NCBI RefSeq assembly: GCF_008933115.1
Contig: NZ_WBVO01000001.1
Location: forward strand, 310,001 to 374,000
DNA: 64,000 nt
From: Phaeocystidibacter luteus
GTDB taxonomy: Bacteria > Bacteroidota > Bacteroidia > Flavobacteriales > Schleiferiaceae
Direction of reading: 5' to 3'
Shown here: one piece after another, positions 16,550-25,344 of the stretch
How the letters are laid out: every line of letters begins with the position of its first letter
How positions within the stretch are numbered: the first letter of the stretch is position 1
Notes under the pieces: model-generated
What the model was told of the DNA's origin: nothing
The model's database searches: none
Seen by the model: only the letters and a program-made list of their open reading frames with translations
Program-made: the position numbers and the translations under genes

Positions 16550-18933
16550 CTGGCTAAGGTAGCGTAGTCCAAGAAATAGGTCAACCTAATTGAAAAGATA
16601 TGCGTGCTAGGAGTTTCGAGTGACTCTCGGAAGTTCTCCAAATACCTTCCATCTATTTCTTCGTTAGAAATCAAGCTGTTGCGATAAAGTAAAACGACCT
16701 CACTTCCTGGGGCAAACCACCATGAAAACTTGAGGTCAACATTCAAAGTGTTGAAGTTCAAGTCTCTGCCATAATCATCTGTAAGCGGATCCAGCGTTCC
16801 GTCAGGGTTCAAATTGTAATACTCCTTGTATTCCAGAGCTCTCCAGTAATGGCGGAAGTTTAACGACAGCGACATGGTAGGAGTGAAGGTAAATGTAGAT
16901 CCAAAGGTTTGCTCTACAGTGGTTATGTCACGTCGACCAAAGATTACAGAATCCGTTGTACTCGTGGCCCAGCCTACGTTGTTAAATCCAACGCGAGGAA
17001 CGAAGTCGTAGAAAAACGTCCATCGATCACTAGCTCGAACAATTGGCTTTATTCCAATCAAATAGAACCTATAGCCATATTCATCCCAAGCCTCATAGCT
17101 GATTCTCGAGTCAATAGCGAAGGGCTTTCTGTAATCTGAAGAAATCCATCCCGTAAAGAATGCGCTCCTAGGGGAGGTGAAACGATAGCCCTCTCTCCTT
17201 GGTTCAAAGTAGTCTTGCGACTCCACAGGTCTGATTGAAAAACCACCTCCAAACGCAAAGAAGTTCCGTGTAACGGCGAAGAAATCACTTTCAAAGACGA
17301 AATTTTCAAAGGCCCCGTTCGACGCTAACATACGGTGTCCCATTCCCAACGTAATACGATATCTATTGAAGTGGCCCACCGGTTGGAACACCTGATAGCT
17401 ACCCTCTAAATAGTGCTGAACTAGATTATTTCTCGCTTGAAAACCCAAGTCGTTCTTGTCAAACTCGTCACCTACATACTCTTGACTTAGTCCCCAACGC
17501 CAATTGCCATCAATCTTTGAAATTTGAATAGCTGTAGAAAAGTCGGTAATGTTTGAATCGCCTTGAAAAATGGCGCTCATGTTTCCCTGAGCGTAAAAAT
17601 TGTAGGAGTTGGCGTCGTTGTTCAAGTTTGCGATGAGAGCCGTAACGTTGGCATCTCGTGCGTTTCCTTCTCGAAGCACATTCGTATTCACCACGCTAAT
17701 CGATCTATTTCGATTGATTCGTTGGTCGAGCACGAACACGTTGTAATTCGTAAGAGGTTCAGTGAGAATTCGAACTTCATTTCCGAGTGAATCCTGTCCT
17801 TCCAAATAGTTATTGTCGGTGATGGCATTCAATACACCAATGCCAAGGTTTCCACTTGTTCTGCCGCTGACCTTGGTGGCGTTGAGCAATCGCGTATAAT
17901 CCTGTGTTAGATTGTCGAGCGATGAAGCATCCGCATTGGTTAAGTTCTTTGGGTTTCCACCAATTCTGCGAGAATAAAACATGTCACCCTTGGAAAACAA
18001 CTCGGTTCCCTCAACAAAGAATTGTCGGTTTTCTTGAAACTGATTCTCAAATGGACCGATGTTTAGAAATTGCTGATCGAAAGCCACTTGTCCAAAGTCG
18101 GGGATGAGCGTAGCGTCCAAAGTAAAACTCTCACTAATGCCATACTTTAGGTCCATTCCAACGTTGGCCGACTGACTCTGTCCATCTGGGTACATATTCT
18201 GATAACCAGATAAATACGGCATGAAGCTGAGCCTTACTGGAGGGTCGATATCCACCATCCCTCTTAACAACCCCGCTTGCAATTCATAGGTAGAAGTAGA
18301 CCTGTCGATAAAGTTCCAGGTATACATTTGGCGGGTTCTGCGGACGTATCGAACTACATTTAGACCCCAGTCATTCCCTTGCTTCTCAGGAAACCTCAAA
18401 CACTGATAGGGGATGCGAAGCTCTACCGTCCATCCGTATTCGTCAATATTTACCTCAGACTCCCAAACTGTATTCCAGCTCCGGTCATTTCCGTCATCCG
18501 TATTTCGTCCATCGGTTTGGACGCCTGCGGCAGTGATGTGGAAACTGAAATCGTTCAAACCATCATTAAAGGGGTTGATGAACAGCGCGAACCAATCGGT
18601 ATTCACGTTGTAATTGTCCCGTGCAGAAAGTTGCCTGAGAATGGAATCCGGCTGCGGGTCATGCATCCGGGCGAATACGTAAATCGCCTCATCGTCATAC
18701 GCCAGCTTTACTTCGGTTTTTCTGTCGAGCGGTTCTAGAGGTCCATTTTCGGGCTCAAGCATTCGGAAATCCGTTCCGATTTCGGCATCATTCCATACCG
18801 CGTCATCACCGAGTCCATCGATAATAGGAGGGGTAGAAGTCTTTTGTATGGTATATACTTTGGGGTCCGTTTGACCAGCAAGAAGGTGAGTGCCTATCAA
18901 ACCAATCCCCAAAAGGATAGCTCTTGTTGTCAT
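16546..18933 (-). CDS. DUF5916 protein: CBM9-like domain plus outer-membrane barrel
   Basis: This 795-residue protein has a signal peptide. Residues about 25-230 form a carbohydrate-binding-module-9-like domain (PPIIDGLGDDAVWNDAE, AIYVFARMHDP, WTVELRIPYQCLRF). The remainder is a long set of alternating strands ending in an aromatic-rich barrel (LKFSWWFAPGSEVVLLY, IRLTYFLDYATLA). This is the DUF5916 architecture. The ligand is unknown; uptake or surface binding of a glycan or protein is a guess. I used ATG 18933; an upstream in-frame TTG at 18942 overlaps the -7 element (18940-18947) and cannot be the start of a transcript from that promoter. It heads a run with lolD and TIGR02757. Confidence 0.8.
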   Translation of the reverse strand: MTTRAILLGIGLIGTHLLAGQTDPKVYTIQKTSTPPIIDGLGDDAVWNDAEIGTDFRMLEPENGPLEPLDRKTEVKLAYDDEAIYVFARMHDPQPDSILRQLSARDNYNVNTDWFALFINPFNDGLNDFSFHITAAGVQTDGRNTDDGNDRSWNTVWESEVNIDEYGWTVELRIPYQCLRFPEKQGNDWGLNVVRYVRRTRQMYTWNFIDRSTSTYELQAGLLRGMVDIDPPVRLSFMPYLSGYQNMYPDGQSQSANVGMDLKYGISESFTLDATLIPDFGQVAFDQQFLNIGPFENQFQENRQFFVEGTELFSKGDMFYSRRIGGNPKNLTNADASSLDNLTQDYTRLLNATKVSGRTSGNLGIGVLNAITDNNYLEGQDSLGNEVRILTEPLTNYNVFVLDQRINRNRSISVVNTNVLREGNARDANVTALIANLNNDANSYNFYAQGNMSAIFQGDSNITDFSTAIQISKIDGNWRWGLSQEYVGDEFDKNDLGFQARNNLVQHYLEGSYQVFQPVGHFNRYRITLGMGHRMLASNGAFENFVFESDFFAVTRNFFAFGGGFSIRPVESQDYFEPRREGYRFTSPRSAFFTGWISSDYRKPFAIDSRISYEAWDEYGYRFYLIGIKPIVRASDRWTFFYDFVPRVGFNNVGWATSTTDSVIFGRRDITTVEQTFGSTFTFTPTMSLSLNFRHYWRALEYKEYYNLNPDGTLDPLTDDYGRDLNFNTLNVDLKFSWWFAPGSEVVLLYRNSLISNEEIDGRYLENFRESLETPSTHIFSIRLTYFLDYATLAR

Positions 18934-18939
18934 TGCCTG

Positions 18940-18947
18940 CAAATATA
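18940..18947 (-). promoter_or_regulatory. -7 promoter element of the DUF5916 gene
   Basis: The minus strand reads TATATTTG, a perfect TAnnTTTG, followed by 6 nt and then the ATG at 18933. At the usual -7 distance the transcript would begin at or next to the start codon (leaderless). Confidence 0.5.
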
Positions 18948-19028
18948 GGACGTACGGCTATTCTGTCGGATTATTTAACACTACATTGATTAAGGTCAAT
19001 TCGGTTAGGATATTGAGTGGGTGTGGCC

Positions 19029-19036
19029 TATTTTTG
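19029..19036 (+). promoter_or_regulatory. -7 promoter element of sucC
   Basis: TATTTTTG is a perfect -7 match 25 bp before the sucC ATG. The nearest TTG upstream (19013-19015) is only 13 bp away, shorter than the usual spacing, so the -33 element is unclear. Confidence 0.45.
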
Positions 19037-19061
19037 CGCCAACCTAAAGCGAAATCTCAAT

Positions 19062-20252
19062 ATGAATCTTCACGAATATCAAGGGAAAGAAATTCTAGCT
19101 GGTTACGGTGTACGCGTTCAGCGTGGATTGGTAGCTACAACGTCAGAAGAGGCTGTTGCTCAAGCACAGAAGCTATCTGAAGATACCGGAACATCTTGGT
19201 GGGTTGTTAAAGCTCAGGTACACGCAGGTGGCCGCGGTAAAGGCGGTGGTGTAAAGCTTGCCAAGTCATTGGATGAAGTTCGTGACAGAGCTAATGATAT
19301 TATTGGAATGAACCTCGTTACTCCGCAGACTTCTGCAGAGGGTAAGAAGGTTCACCAAGTGCTAATCGCAGAGGACGTTTATTATCCTGGCGATAGCGAA
19401 CCTGAAGAGTATTACATGTCTGTTTTGCTCGACCGTCAAAAAGGTCGCAACATGATTATGTATTCTACCGAGGGTGGTATGGACATCGAGGAAGTTGCTG
19501 AAAAGACACCTCACTTGATCTTTACCGAAGAAGTTGATCCATCTGTAGGTCTTCAAGATTTCCAAGCACGTCGTATCGCCTTCAACCTAGGTACAAGCGG
19601 CATGGCCTTCAAGGAAATGGTGAAGTTCGTAAAGTCTCTTTACACGGCCTACGAAGGAATCGACGCTTCACTTTTCGAAATCAACCCTGTTCTTAAGACG
19701 TCTGACGATAAGATCTTGGCAGTTGACTCAAAGGTGACTATCGACGATAACTCACTTTTCCGTCACAAGGACATCGCAGAGATGCGTGACCTTCGCGAAG
19801 AAGACCCTACTGAAGTTGAAGCGGGTGAAGTTGGTTTGAACTTCGTAAAGCTCGACGGTAACGTAGGTTGTATGGTTAACGGTGCAGGTCTTGCTATGGC
19901 AACCATGGACATCATTAAGATGGCAGGGGGTAACCCGGCTAACTTCTTGGACGTAGGTGGTACTGCCGATGCTGCTCGTGTTGAGAAAGCATTCCGTATC
20001 ATTCTTCGTGACCAAGGTGTGAAAGCTATCTTGGTAAACATCTTTGGTGGTATCGTTCGTTGTGACCGTGTAGCTCAAGGTATTGTAGATGCTTACAAGA
20101 ACATCGGCGATATTCCTGTGCCTATCATCGTTCGTCTTCAAGGAACAAATGCTGAAGAAGCGAAGAAGTTGATCGACGAAAGCGGACTTAAAGTTCACTC
20201 GGCGATCCAGCTCAAAGAGGCTGCAGCATTGGTGCAAGAGCTTGTAGGGTAA
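19062..20252 (+). CDS. sucC: Succinyl-CoA synthetase, ADP-forming, beta subunit
   Basis: SucC pairs with SucD to interconvert succinyl-CoA and succinate with ATP formation in the TCA cycle. The protein is 396 residues, close to the usual 388. It begins with the diagnostic MNLHEYQGKEIL. The ATP-grasp part contains VKAQVHAGGRGKGGGVKL (about 44-61) and FEINPV near 206, and the CoA-ligase half has the nucleotide/ligand motif VNIFGGIVRCD near 325. I used ATG 19062 since upstream in-frame residues are not family-like. sucD is not next to it. A strong terminator follows in the downstream spacer, so sucC is monocistronic. Confidence 0.97.
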   Translation: MNLHEYQGKEILAGYGVRVQRGLVATTSEEAVAQAQKLSEDTGTSWWVVKAQVHAGGRGKGGGVKLAKSLDEVRDRANDIIGMNLVTPQTSAEGKKVHQVLIAEDVYYPGDSEPEEYYMSVLLDRQKGRNMIMYSTEGGMDIEEVAEKTPHLIFTEEVDPSVGLQDFQARRIAFNLGTSGMAFKEMVKFVKSLYTAYEGIDASLFEINPVLKTSDDKILAVDSKVTIDDNSLFRHKDIAEMRDLREEDPTEVEAGEVGLNFVKLDGNVGCMVNGAGLAMATMDIIKMAGGNPANFLDVGGTADAARVEKAFRIILRDQGVKAILVNIFGGIVRCDRVAQGIVDAYKNIGDIPVPIIVRLQGTNAEEAKKLIDESGLKVHSAIQLKEAAALVQELVG

Positions 20253-20434
20253 TCCTTTAGAACTGTAAGGAAGTCAGAGGATTTCCGTTATCATAAATAA
20301 CAGGTAGGTGTTTTAACACATTTTTCACCTGTAGAAGAAAACCAATTGCCCCTCAATTGCGTTAGTTAGGTATCCGAAAGGATATCAATCTAGGGTAGTT
20401 TTCATAGGTTGATTGGTTAGGTTAGTTTGGTTGG

Positions 20435-20472
20435 TGAGGCTTCTATCTCTCGATAGGAGCCTCATTTTTTTT
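20435..20472 (+). terminator. Intrinsic terminator after sucC
   Basis: 13-nt arms (20435-20447 and 20452-20464) pair with one G-U wobble around a 4-nt loop, followed by eight consecutive T. It lies about 180 bp after the sucC stop and 45 bp before pnuC. The spacer 20253-20434 holds no gene; it contains GGTTAG/GGTTGG short repeats (20408-20434) but no recognisable riboswitch. Confidence 0.85.
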
Positions 20473-20505
20473 ACCCCTATCCATGTAAAAGCCCATTATT
20501 ACTGC

Positions 20506-20513
20506 TTTCTTTG
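20506..20513 (+). promoter_or_regulatory. Candidate -7 element of pnuC
   Basis: TTTCTTTG differs from TAnnTTTG at one base and is followed by 4 nt and then the pnuC ATG, the same close geometry seen at several genes in this window. The single mismatch makes it tentative. Confidence 0.3.
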
Positions 20514-20517
20514 CCGC

Positions 20518-21126
20518 ATGGAATGGTTGGGAATAAGCATTTGGGAATGGGCCGGAGTAGTGCTAAACGTACTGTACCTGGTTCTACTCATCCGCAGGTC
20601 AATTTGGTGCTGGCCGTTTGGAATCCTAGGTTCCGGCCTAAGCATTTATCTCTTTATTGAAAGTAAACTGTATTCCGAAGCCATACTTTACGGATTCTAC
20701 GTCCTCATTGGTGTCTATGGCTGGATAAAATGGAGTAGGAATGCCGATGAGAATGATTTAGTTCAACCTATCCTTTGGCCCCTACAGAAGCACCTCGTTG
20801 CCATTGCTATTGGCATTGCTGCAACCTTTGGACTTGGACATTTTTTTCAAACGTACACAGACGCTGAGCGCCCAATGCTCGATGCGTTCTCTACGGGTTT
20901 CGCCTTTGTAGCATCCTTCCTGGAAGCACAACAAGTTCTCTCCGGATGGATTTATTGGATTATCCTGAATGGATTCAGCGTGTGGTTGTACTACGACCGA
21001 GGGCTCGAGCTATATGGACTCCTTTCAGTCGTATACACGGTAATGAGCTTTGTCGGCTACTACCAATGGCAGAAAATCTATCAGAAGGGGAAATCACTCA
21101 GCGCCGATCCCAACATTCTCGACTAA
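20518..21126 (+). CDS. pnuC: PnuC-family vitamin precursor transporter
   Basis: This 202-residue inner-membrane protein has about seven helices. PnuC-type transporters carry nicotinamide riboside by facilitated diffusion; related PnuT proteins carry thiamine. Family marks are the N-terminal WEWAGVVLNVLYLVLL, the motif CWPFGILGSGLSIYLF at about 31-46, and WIYWIILNGFSVWLYYDRG near 144-162. The substrate cannot be decided: no NAD or thiamine salvage gene is adjacent and I found no TPP riboswitch upstream. ATG 20518 begins the first helix directly. Its last 33 bp overlap the 3' end of the convergent esterase gene. Confidence 0.85.
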   Translation: MEWLGISIWEWAGVVLNVLYLVLLIRRSIWCWPFGILGSGLSIYLFIESKLYSEAILYGFYVLIGVYGWIKWSRNADENDLVQPILWPLQKHLVAIAIGIAATFGLGHFFQTYTDAERPMLDAFSTGFAFVASFLEAQQVLSGWIYWIILNGFSVWLYYDRGLELYGLLSVVYTVMSFVGYYQWQKIYQKGKSLSADPNILD

Positions 21127-21771
21127 CCAAGCTTTGACATCCGCGTAGGCCTGTGGATTGATTCCATGGGCCATAGCGTATGTTCTGAAGGTGTGTGGTA
21201 TCTGTAGCTTCTCAAGGTAATCTGCACCTTGTTGAGCCCAACTCACCGGTATCACCCCGTCTTGAGTACCATGCGTGATGAAGTAGGGTAGCTTTTGCAC
21301 CATTCCCAACGGAGCTTTTGCAGGCATTAATTCGCTCACAATGTAACCACTCATTGCCACTACAGCCTTGAGTTTTTCAGGGTGCCGAAACGAATAAGCG
21401 TAACTCATAATTGCCCCTTGAGAGAACCCCATTAGTGTTATGTCGCTGGCGTCAACATCGAAGTTCTCTTCCAAACTATCGATGAACGAGGTTAAGGTTT
21501 CAATGCTCTTCAAACCAGCATCTACGTCCGTCCACTTATCACCACTCGCATTCCAATTGATTTCATACCAAGCAAATCCGCCAAAGCCCAACCGAAGCGG
21601 AGCGCGAAGAGAAATTACATGATGTCTATCGTTTAAATCCTGGGCAAAGGCGAACAAATCATTTTCATGACTTCCATACCCGTGCAGCATTAATATAACA
21701 GGCGCTTTGCCGGACTCTGGAAGGTTCTTGGGCTTGAGGTCTACGTAATGGAGTGGAAGCGAATCGCTCAT
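21094..21771 (-). CDS. Phospholipase/carboxylesterase-type alpha/beta hydrolase
   Basis: This 225-residue cytoplasmic hydrolase belongs to the carboxylesterase/acyl-protein-thioesterase-like group. The oxyanion region VILMLHGYGSHENDLF is near 24-39, the nucleophile elbow is GFSQGA (Ser near 117), the acid is Asp in THGTQDGVIP and the base is His in AMAHGI. All triad residues are present. It is the last gene of a TetR / ABC1-kinase / Nudix / esterase run in which each pair overlaps by 4 bp (21768-21771 here). It may act on a lipid or ester under the same regulator, but the substrate is unknown. Confidence 0.8.
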   Translation of the reverse strand: MSDSLPLHYVDLKPKNLPESGKAPVILMLHGYGSHENDLFAFAQDLNDRHHVISLRAPLRLGFGGFAWYEINWNASGDKWTDVDAGLKSIETLTSFIDSLEENFDVDASDITLMGFSQGAIMSYAYSFRHPEKLKAVVAMSGYIVSELMPAKAPLGMVQKLPYFITHGTQDGVIPVSWAQQGADYLEKLQIPHTFRTYAMAHGINPQAYADVKAWLVENVGIGAE

Positions 21772-22301
21772 ATATTTCGGATGTAAGACCCCAAATGTAC
21801 GGTGGATGAAGTGGGCGAGTCAAGGTAACTTCTCAATGCGTGTTCATTACTCGAAAATGCAATCTCTCCCCATGGAATCTCGTCTGGCTCAAAGAATTCA
21901 ATTTCAGTACTTTCTGGCGTCAGGGTGAAATCATCACCCGCAGCTTCTGCCTTGAAAATTAAGTAAACCTGATTCGCATGAACTACGCTAAAAACTGAAT
22001 GGAGACGCTCAATAGTGACGAATAATCCCGTTTCCTCTTCAACCTCCCGCAAAGCGCCTACCTCAGCAGTTTCCTTGTTCTCCATAAAACCACAAGGCAG
22101 GTTCCAATATCCCTTACGCGGCTCTATGCCTCTCTTTGCCAACAGGACCTTGCCGTCAAGAGTTACAAGGCAACCTACTACCATCAGGGGATTGGAGTAG
22201 TGGATAGTCCCACAATTCTCACACACCTCTCGAAGTCTATGGTCGCCTTCAGGGATGAGCCGCTTTAATCGATCTGAGCCGCAATTTGGGCAGTAATTCA
22301 T
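21768..22301 (-). CDS. Nudix hydrolase with N-terminal zinc ribbon
   Basis: This 177-residue protein has a zinc ribbon of Cys4, Cys7, Cys27 and Cys30 (CPNCG ... CENCG). A Nudix domain follows, with the box G-x5-E-x7-REVEEETG starting at GFMENKE around residue 73. Zinc-ribbon Nudix proteins are often NADH pyrophosphatase (NudC)-like or ADP-ribose/nucleotide-sugar pyrophosphatases, but the NudC-specific SQPWPFPxS motif is absent, so the substrate is open. It overlaps both the ABC1-kinase gene and the esterase gene by 4 bp. Confidence 0.85.
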   Translation of the reverse strand: MNYCPNCGSDRLKRLIPEGDHRLREVCENCGTIHYSNPLMVVGCLVTLDGKVLLAKRGIEPRKGYWNLPCGFMENKETAEVGALREVEEETGLFVTIERLHSVFSVVHANQVYLIFKAEAAGDDFTLTPESTEIEFFEPDEIPWGEIAFSSNEHALRSYLDSPTSSTVHLGSYIRNI

Positions 22302-23596
22302 GCTGTGGTGTTCGTTCGTACTTCAACACCTAATTTATTGAGAAGGGTGTAAAGCCCAAAGTAAGTTCGATTCAAATAGATCGCATCCGCCGGACCACGT
22401 CCAGCACCAAGTTTACGAATCTTGCTGTCCTTTCCATAGCGATTCCCCATTTCGAATACCTCACGGATATAAGAATCATCTCCAAAGTCGAATGTATCTT
22501 CCCTGAACGGTCTCGCCAACAACGTAAGAAACTCGGTCATCGTAGAAGTAATGAACTCCACGATATCTTCCGGGTCATTCTCACTGAAGAATTCCAACTC
22601 AACCAAGACGGCTTTTAGTTGATCCGGATTCTGTAGCACCTCATCAGTAGTCAGCTTAAAGAAACTGTTGTAAAAGTCCTCTGGAAGCACTTTCACGCAC
22701 CCAAAGTCAATCACTCCAACAGTTCCATCTTCTCGTAACAAGAAATTGCCTGGATGTGGATCCGCGTGAAGCTCCTTCAACTCATGAATCTGAAAGTTGT
22801 AGAAGTCCCAGATGGCCTGTCCAATTTTTTGCTTCGTCTCTTTTGAAGGATTGGTCTCCAAAAACTCTTTGAGGTGTTTTCCTCTCATCCAATCCATGGT
22901 AAGTACACGGTCGTTCGACCAATCCGCATAGTACTTGGGAAATTCAATATTCTCCAGATGTGCACATGCTTTTGCGATATCAGAACCTCGCTGCAATTCG
23001 AGCTCGTAGTCGCATTCTTCCTTCATTCTTGTCGCAACCTCGTTCACATAATGCTCGATATCACCTGAGTTTAATTGAAATAGCGTTGCAGCCATCGGCT
23101 TTACCATCTTCAAGTCGCTATCTAAACTGTCCTTAACACCTGGATATTGAATTTTGACAGCGTAAACGTGCTCACCAATGGTTGCCTTGTGAACCTGTCC
23201 CATACTAGCCGCACTAACCGCCTTGTTTGTGAATGTGTCGAACACATCTGTTGGAGATTTTCCAACTGCCTTTCTGAAACTTTGCAGAACTAAAGGGTAG
23301 GAAAGAGGTGGAGCGCTATACTGGGCAAGAGAAAAGCGATTCGCATAGGCATCGGGCAGTATTCCCTTATCCATGCTCATCATTTGGGCAACTTTCAATG
23401 CAGACCCCTTAAGCTCACTCAGTGTGTCATAGATGTCTTCCGCATTCGCCTCGTGTAGTTCTTCTTTGCTCGTGTTAGAATTTACAAGCCTTTTGGCATA
23501 ATGCTTCAGGTAGTTCCCACCTATTTGAGCACCGGTTTTAATAAATCTACCTGTGCGTGCTCCTCTACTGGTAGGTATCTTTTCTTGTTCTTTCAT
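22298..23596 (-). CDS. ABC1/UbiB/AarF-family atypical protein kinase-like protein
   Basis: This 432-residue protein of the UbiB/ADCK family consists of ATPases or kinase-like proteins tied to isoprenoid-quinone and lipid metabolism. The KxGQ-type motif appears as ALKVAQMMSMD (Ala in place of Gly), the Ala-rich nucleotide loop as AASMGQVHKA, the ion-pair Lys in VYAVKIQYPG, the catalytic loop as LHADPHPGNFLL and the DFG equivalent as VIDFGCVK. The N-terminus is basic. It is coupled by 4-bp overlaps to a TetR-type regulator upstream and a Nudix gene downstream, so it is probably under that regulator. Confidence 0.88.
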   Translation of the reverse strand: MKEQEKIPTSRGARTGRFIKTGAQIGGNYLKHYAKRLVNSNTSKEELHEANAEDIYDTLSELKGSALKVAQMMSMDKGILPDAYANRFSLAQYSAPPLSYPLVLQSFRKAVGKSPTDVFDTFTNKAVSAASMGQVHKATIGEHVYAVKIQYPGVKDSLDSDLKMVKPMAATLFQLNSGDIEHYVNEVATRMKEECDYELELQRGSDIAKACAHLENIEFPKYYADWSNDRVLTMDWMRGKHLKEFLETNPSKETKQKIGQAIWDFYNFQIHELKELHADPHPGNFLLREDGTVGVIDFGCVKVLPEDFYNSFFKLTTDEVLQNPDQLKAVLVELEFFSENDPEDIVEFITSTMTEFLTLLARPFREDTFDFGDDSYIREVFEMGNRYGKDSKIRKLGAGRGPADAIYLNRTYFGLYTLLNKLGVEVRTNTTA

Positions 23597-24252
23597 CGGA
23601 AATTTTGAAATAGGAACTTGCCAAGATCGAGTGCAGAATCAAGACTTCCTTTACTCAATAAATCAAAAGCGAGATTGACACTCTTCTCGATGGCTGCATC
23701 GGTCTTTTCAAACCCAGCACTTTCATCCTTGAGCCAGAATCCTGTTATGAAGAGTGTGAGTATCCAAAGGGCTTCATCGTAATGGTCACTCATTTTGAAT
23801 CGACGTTCAATTTCGCCGTTTGAAGTGCCTTCAATAACCCATGTTTTTAGGCTGTGCTTGACATGCGAACGCAGGTTGCGGAGGGTTTCACCTGGTAATG
23901 GTGACCATTGATCTTTAAAGTTTAACTGAAAGAATGAGCGGTTCTCCTTTAGAACTTCAACCCAAGCAAAACTAAAAGTCAAGAAACGGTCTCTTACACT
24001 TAGCTCTTTGAGCGATTCATCATCTGAAACCTGCTCGAAAGCTCTGTCAAATGCATCTTTCCAAATGGAAGATTCAATTTGTTGAAAGGAGGTGAAATGG
24101 TCGTAAAAGTCTTTCTCTGTAATGCCCTGATTATCGCAGAATGCGAATACGGAGTTTGGTCTGGCCCCTTCTAGGCAGTAGTGACGAACGTATGCATCAC
24201 GAAGAGACTCTTGCGTTACTTTTTTCTTTTTGGATTGTGCTGACGTAGCCAT
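23593..24252 (-). CDS. TetR-family transcriptional regulator
   Basis: This 219-residue regulator has an N-terminal basic stretch (QSKKKKVTQ). A TetR-type helix-turn-helix follows at about residues 14-60, with the recognition region FCDNQGITEKDFYDHFTS. The C-terminal ligand or dimer domain runs from about 75 to 215 and is rich in Phe and Trp. It heads and is coupled to the ABC1-kinase / Nudix / esterase genes, so autoregulation and control of that run are likely. The ligand is unknown. The 56-bp spacer upstream (24253-24308) should hold the promoter, but I see no perfect -7 element there. Confidence 0.8.
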   Translation of the reverse strand: MATSAQSKKKKVTQESLRDAYVRHYCLEGARPNSVFAFCDNQGITEKDFYDHFTSFQQIESSIWKDAFDRAFEQVSDDESLKELSVRDRFLTFSFAWVEVLKENRSFFQLNFKDQWSPLPGETLRNLRSHVKHSLKTWVIEGTSNGEIERRFKMSDHYDEALWILTLFITGFWLKDESAGFEKTDAAIEKSVNLAFDLLSKGSLDSALDLGKFLFQNFR

Positions 24253-24308
24253 GGTTATTGAGTTTGAAGAGATAACCGCTGACTAGGGTGCATTGTTGCA
24301 CCTTCACA

Positions 24309-24749
24309 CTAATTTGACGTTTCGACGATATCCCAGGTGTGATCGGCCAAAAGCCTTAGTGTGTATACAAAGGATTCATACTTCATTCCACCCGGCCATT
24401 CATCGGGGCCAATCATCGAGAGTACGTAGGATTGATCCTCTTTTAGATAGAGATGGTAGATGTGATTGATTTCAGGCTTGAAGCCCATTTGCGCAGCGTA
24501 GATAATTTCACTCAACTCCTTGCGCTGTTGGATTTTCTTTGCCTGTTCGGCAAGAAGTTCAATCTGTTCACGAATCTGGTCGAGCTGTTGATCTGTTTGG
24601 TGATCCATCGCTTCGAGCGCGCGACTACGATTTCGGTTTAAGTCGGGTACGGTTATTTTGGCACCGCCAACCGTGTGTGCGTAGGGGAGAGTAGATGGAT
24701 TCTCGGTGATTTTATCTGGGTCGATTGGATTGATATCTTTCTCGCTCAT
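24309..24749 (-). CDS. DUF2452 family protein
   Basis: This 146-residue cytoplasmic protein has N-terminal residues NPIDPDKITENPSTLPYAH and the middle motif GFKPEINHIYHLYL, which match DUF2452 of Bacteroidota. Residues about 48-78 form a Gln/Glu-rich coiled coil (DQQLDQIREQIELLAEQAKK). There is no catalytic motif. The start overlaps the DUF429 gene by 4 bp, and the two lie behind an SRPBCC gene. Function is unknown. Confidence 0.8.
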   Translation of the reverse strand: MSEKDINPIDPDKITENPSTLPYAHTVGGAKITVPDLNRNRSRALEAMDHQTDQQLDQIREQIELLAEQAKKIQQRKELSEIIYAAQMGFKPEINHIYHLYLKEDQSYVLSMIGPDEWPGGMKYESFVYTLRLLADHTWDIVETSN

Positions 24750-25342
24750 ACCACTATGCTTCCTTCGTTTTCATCCCCGTAAGTTACGGAAGAACCCATG
24801 TCATAATTCATAGCTGACATAAGTGCGAGCAATGAATCGAGGTGATGCCAGGTTTTAATATCCTGGCAATCCATAAAAATTCTGGGATTCAAAGCCTCTT
24901 GGAGCTTAGATCGACAAACGTTAATATGATGTGTCTTTCCCTTGTATCCCAAATTGTTGAGATCGTATTTATGGGCAAGAATCTTAGGATACGTCTCGCG
25001 TACTTCAATTTCTTCCGCTTCTAACTCGTCCTTGAGTCGAATCGCGCGAGCTGTCAAACCACCCAGAAACATCGGGCTCATGGCCTTCACTTCGATATCG
25101 GCTTTTCTAAACATGTAATCGTCGCACCCTGGAACAGAATTGTAACGCCCAGGTAGTGAGAGTGGGGCATCAATGAAAACAATATCAGGCTTGAAGTGTC
25201 GCGCAGCATTCATGATGAAACTATCGGCATCGACACCTTCTTCCACTTCCATGAAGTAGATCTTATTCTGCTTGAAAATGGAAACCACAGTGGTCCCAGC
25301 AAGCTTGCTTCCAAAGTCTATCCCAAAGAGAATTTTACCCAT
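24746..25342 (-). CDS. DUF429 predicted RNase H-fold nuclease-like protein
   Basis: This 198-residue protein opens with an actin/RNase H-type strand and acid (ILFGIDFGSKLAGTTVV; Asp9). A second acidic strand follows, DIVFIDAPLSLPGR, near residues 54-67, and a third, WHHLDSLLALMSA, near 165-177. This Asp pattern is that of DUF429, a predicted RNase H-like family. The activity is inferred only. It starts 2 bp after the SRPBCC gene and overlaps DUF2452 by 4 bp. Confidence 0.75.
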   Translation of the reverse strand: MGKILFGIDFGSKLAGTTVVSIFKQNKIYFMEVEEGVDADSFIMNAARHFKPDIVFIDAPLSLPGRYNSVPGCDDYMFRKADIEVKAMSPMFLGGLTARAIRLKDELEAEEIEVRETYPKILAHKYDLNNLGYKGKTHHINVCRSKLQEALNPRIFMDCQDIKTWHHLDSLLALMSAMNYDMGSSVTYGDENEGSIVV

Positions 25343-25344
25343 GC

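Noticed and set aside
20253-20517. Possible riboswitch upstream of pnuC
   Set aside because: I looked for a TPP- or NAD-type leader. I found only an intrinsic terminator for sucC and short GGTTAG/GGTTGG repeats, and only 45 bp remain before pnuC.
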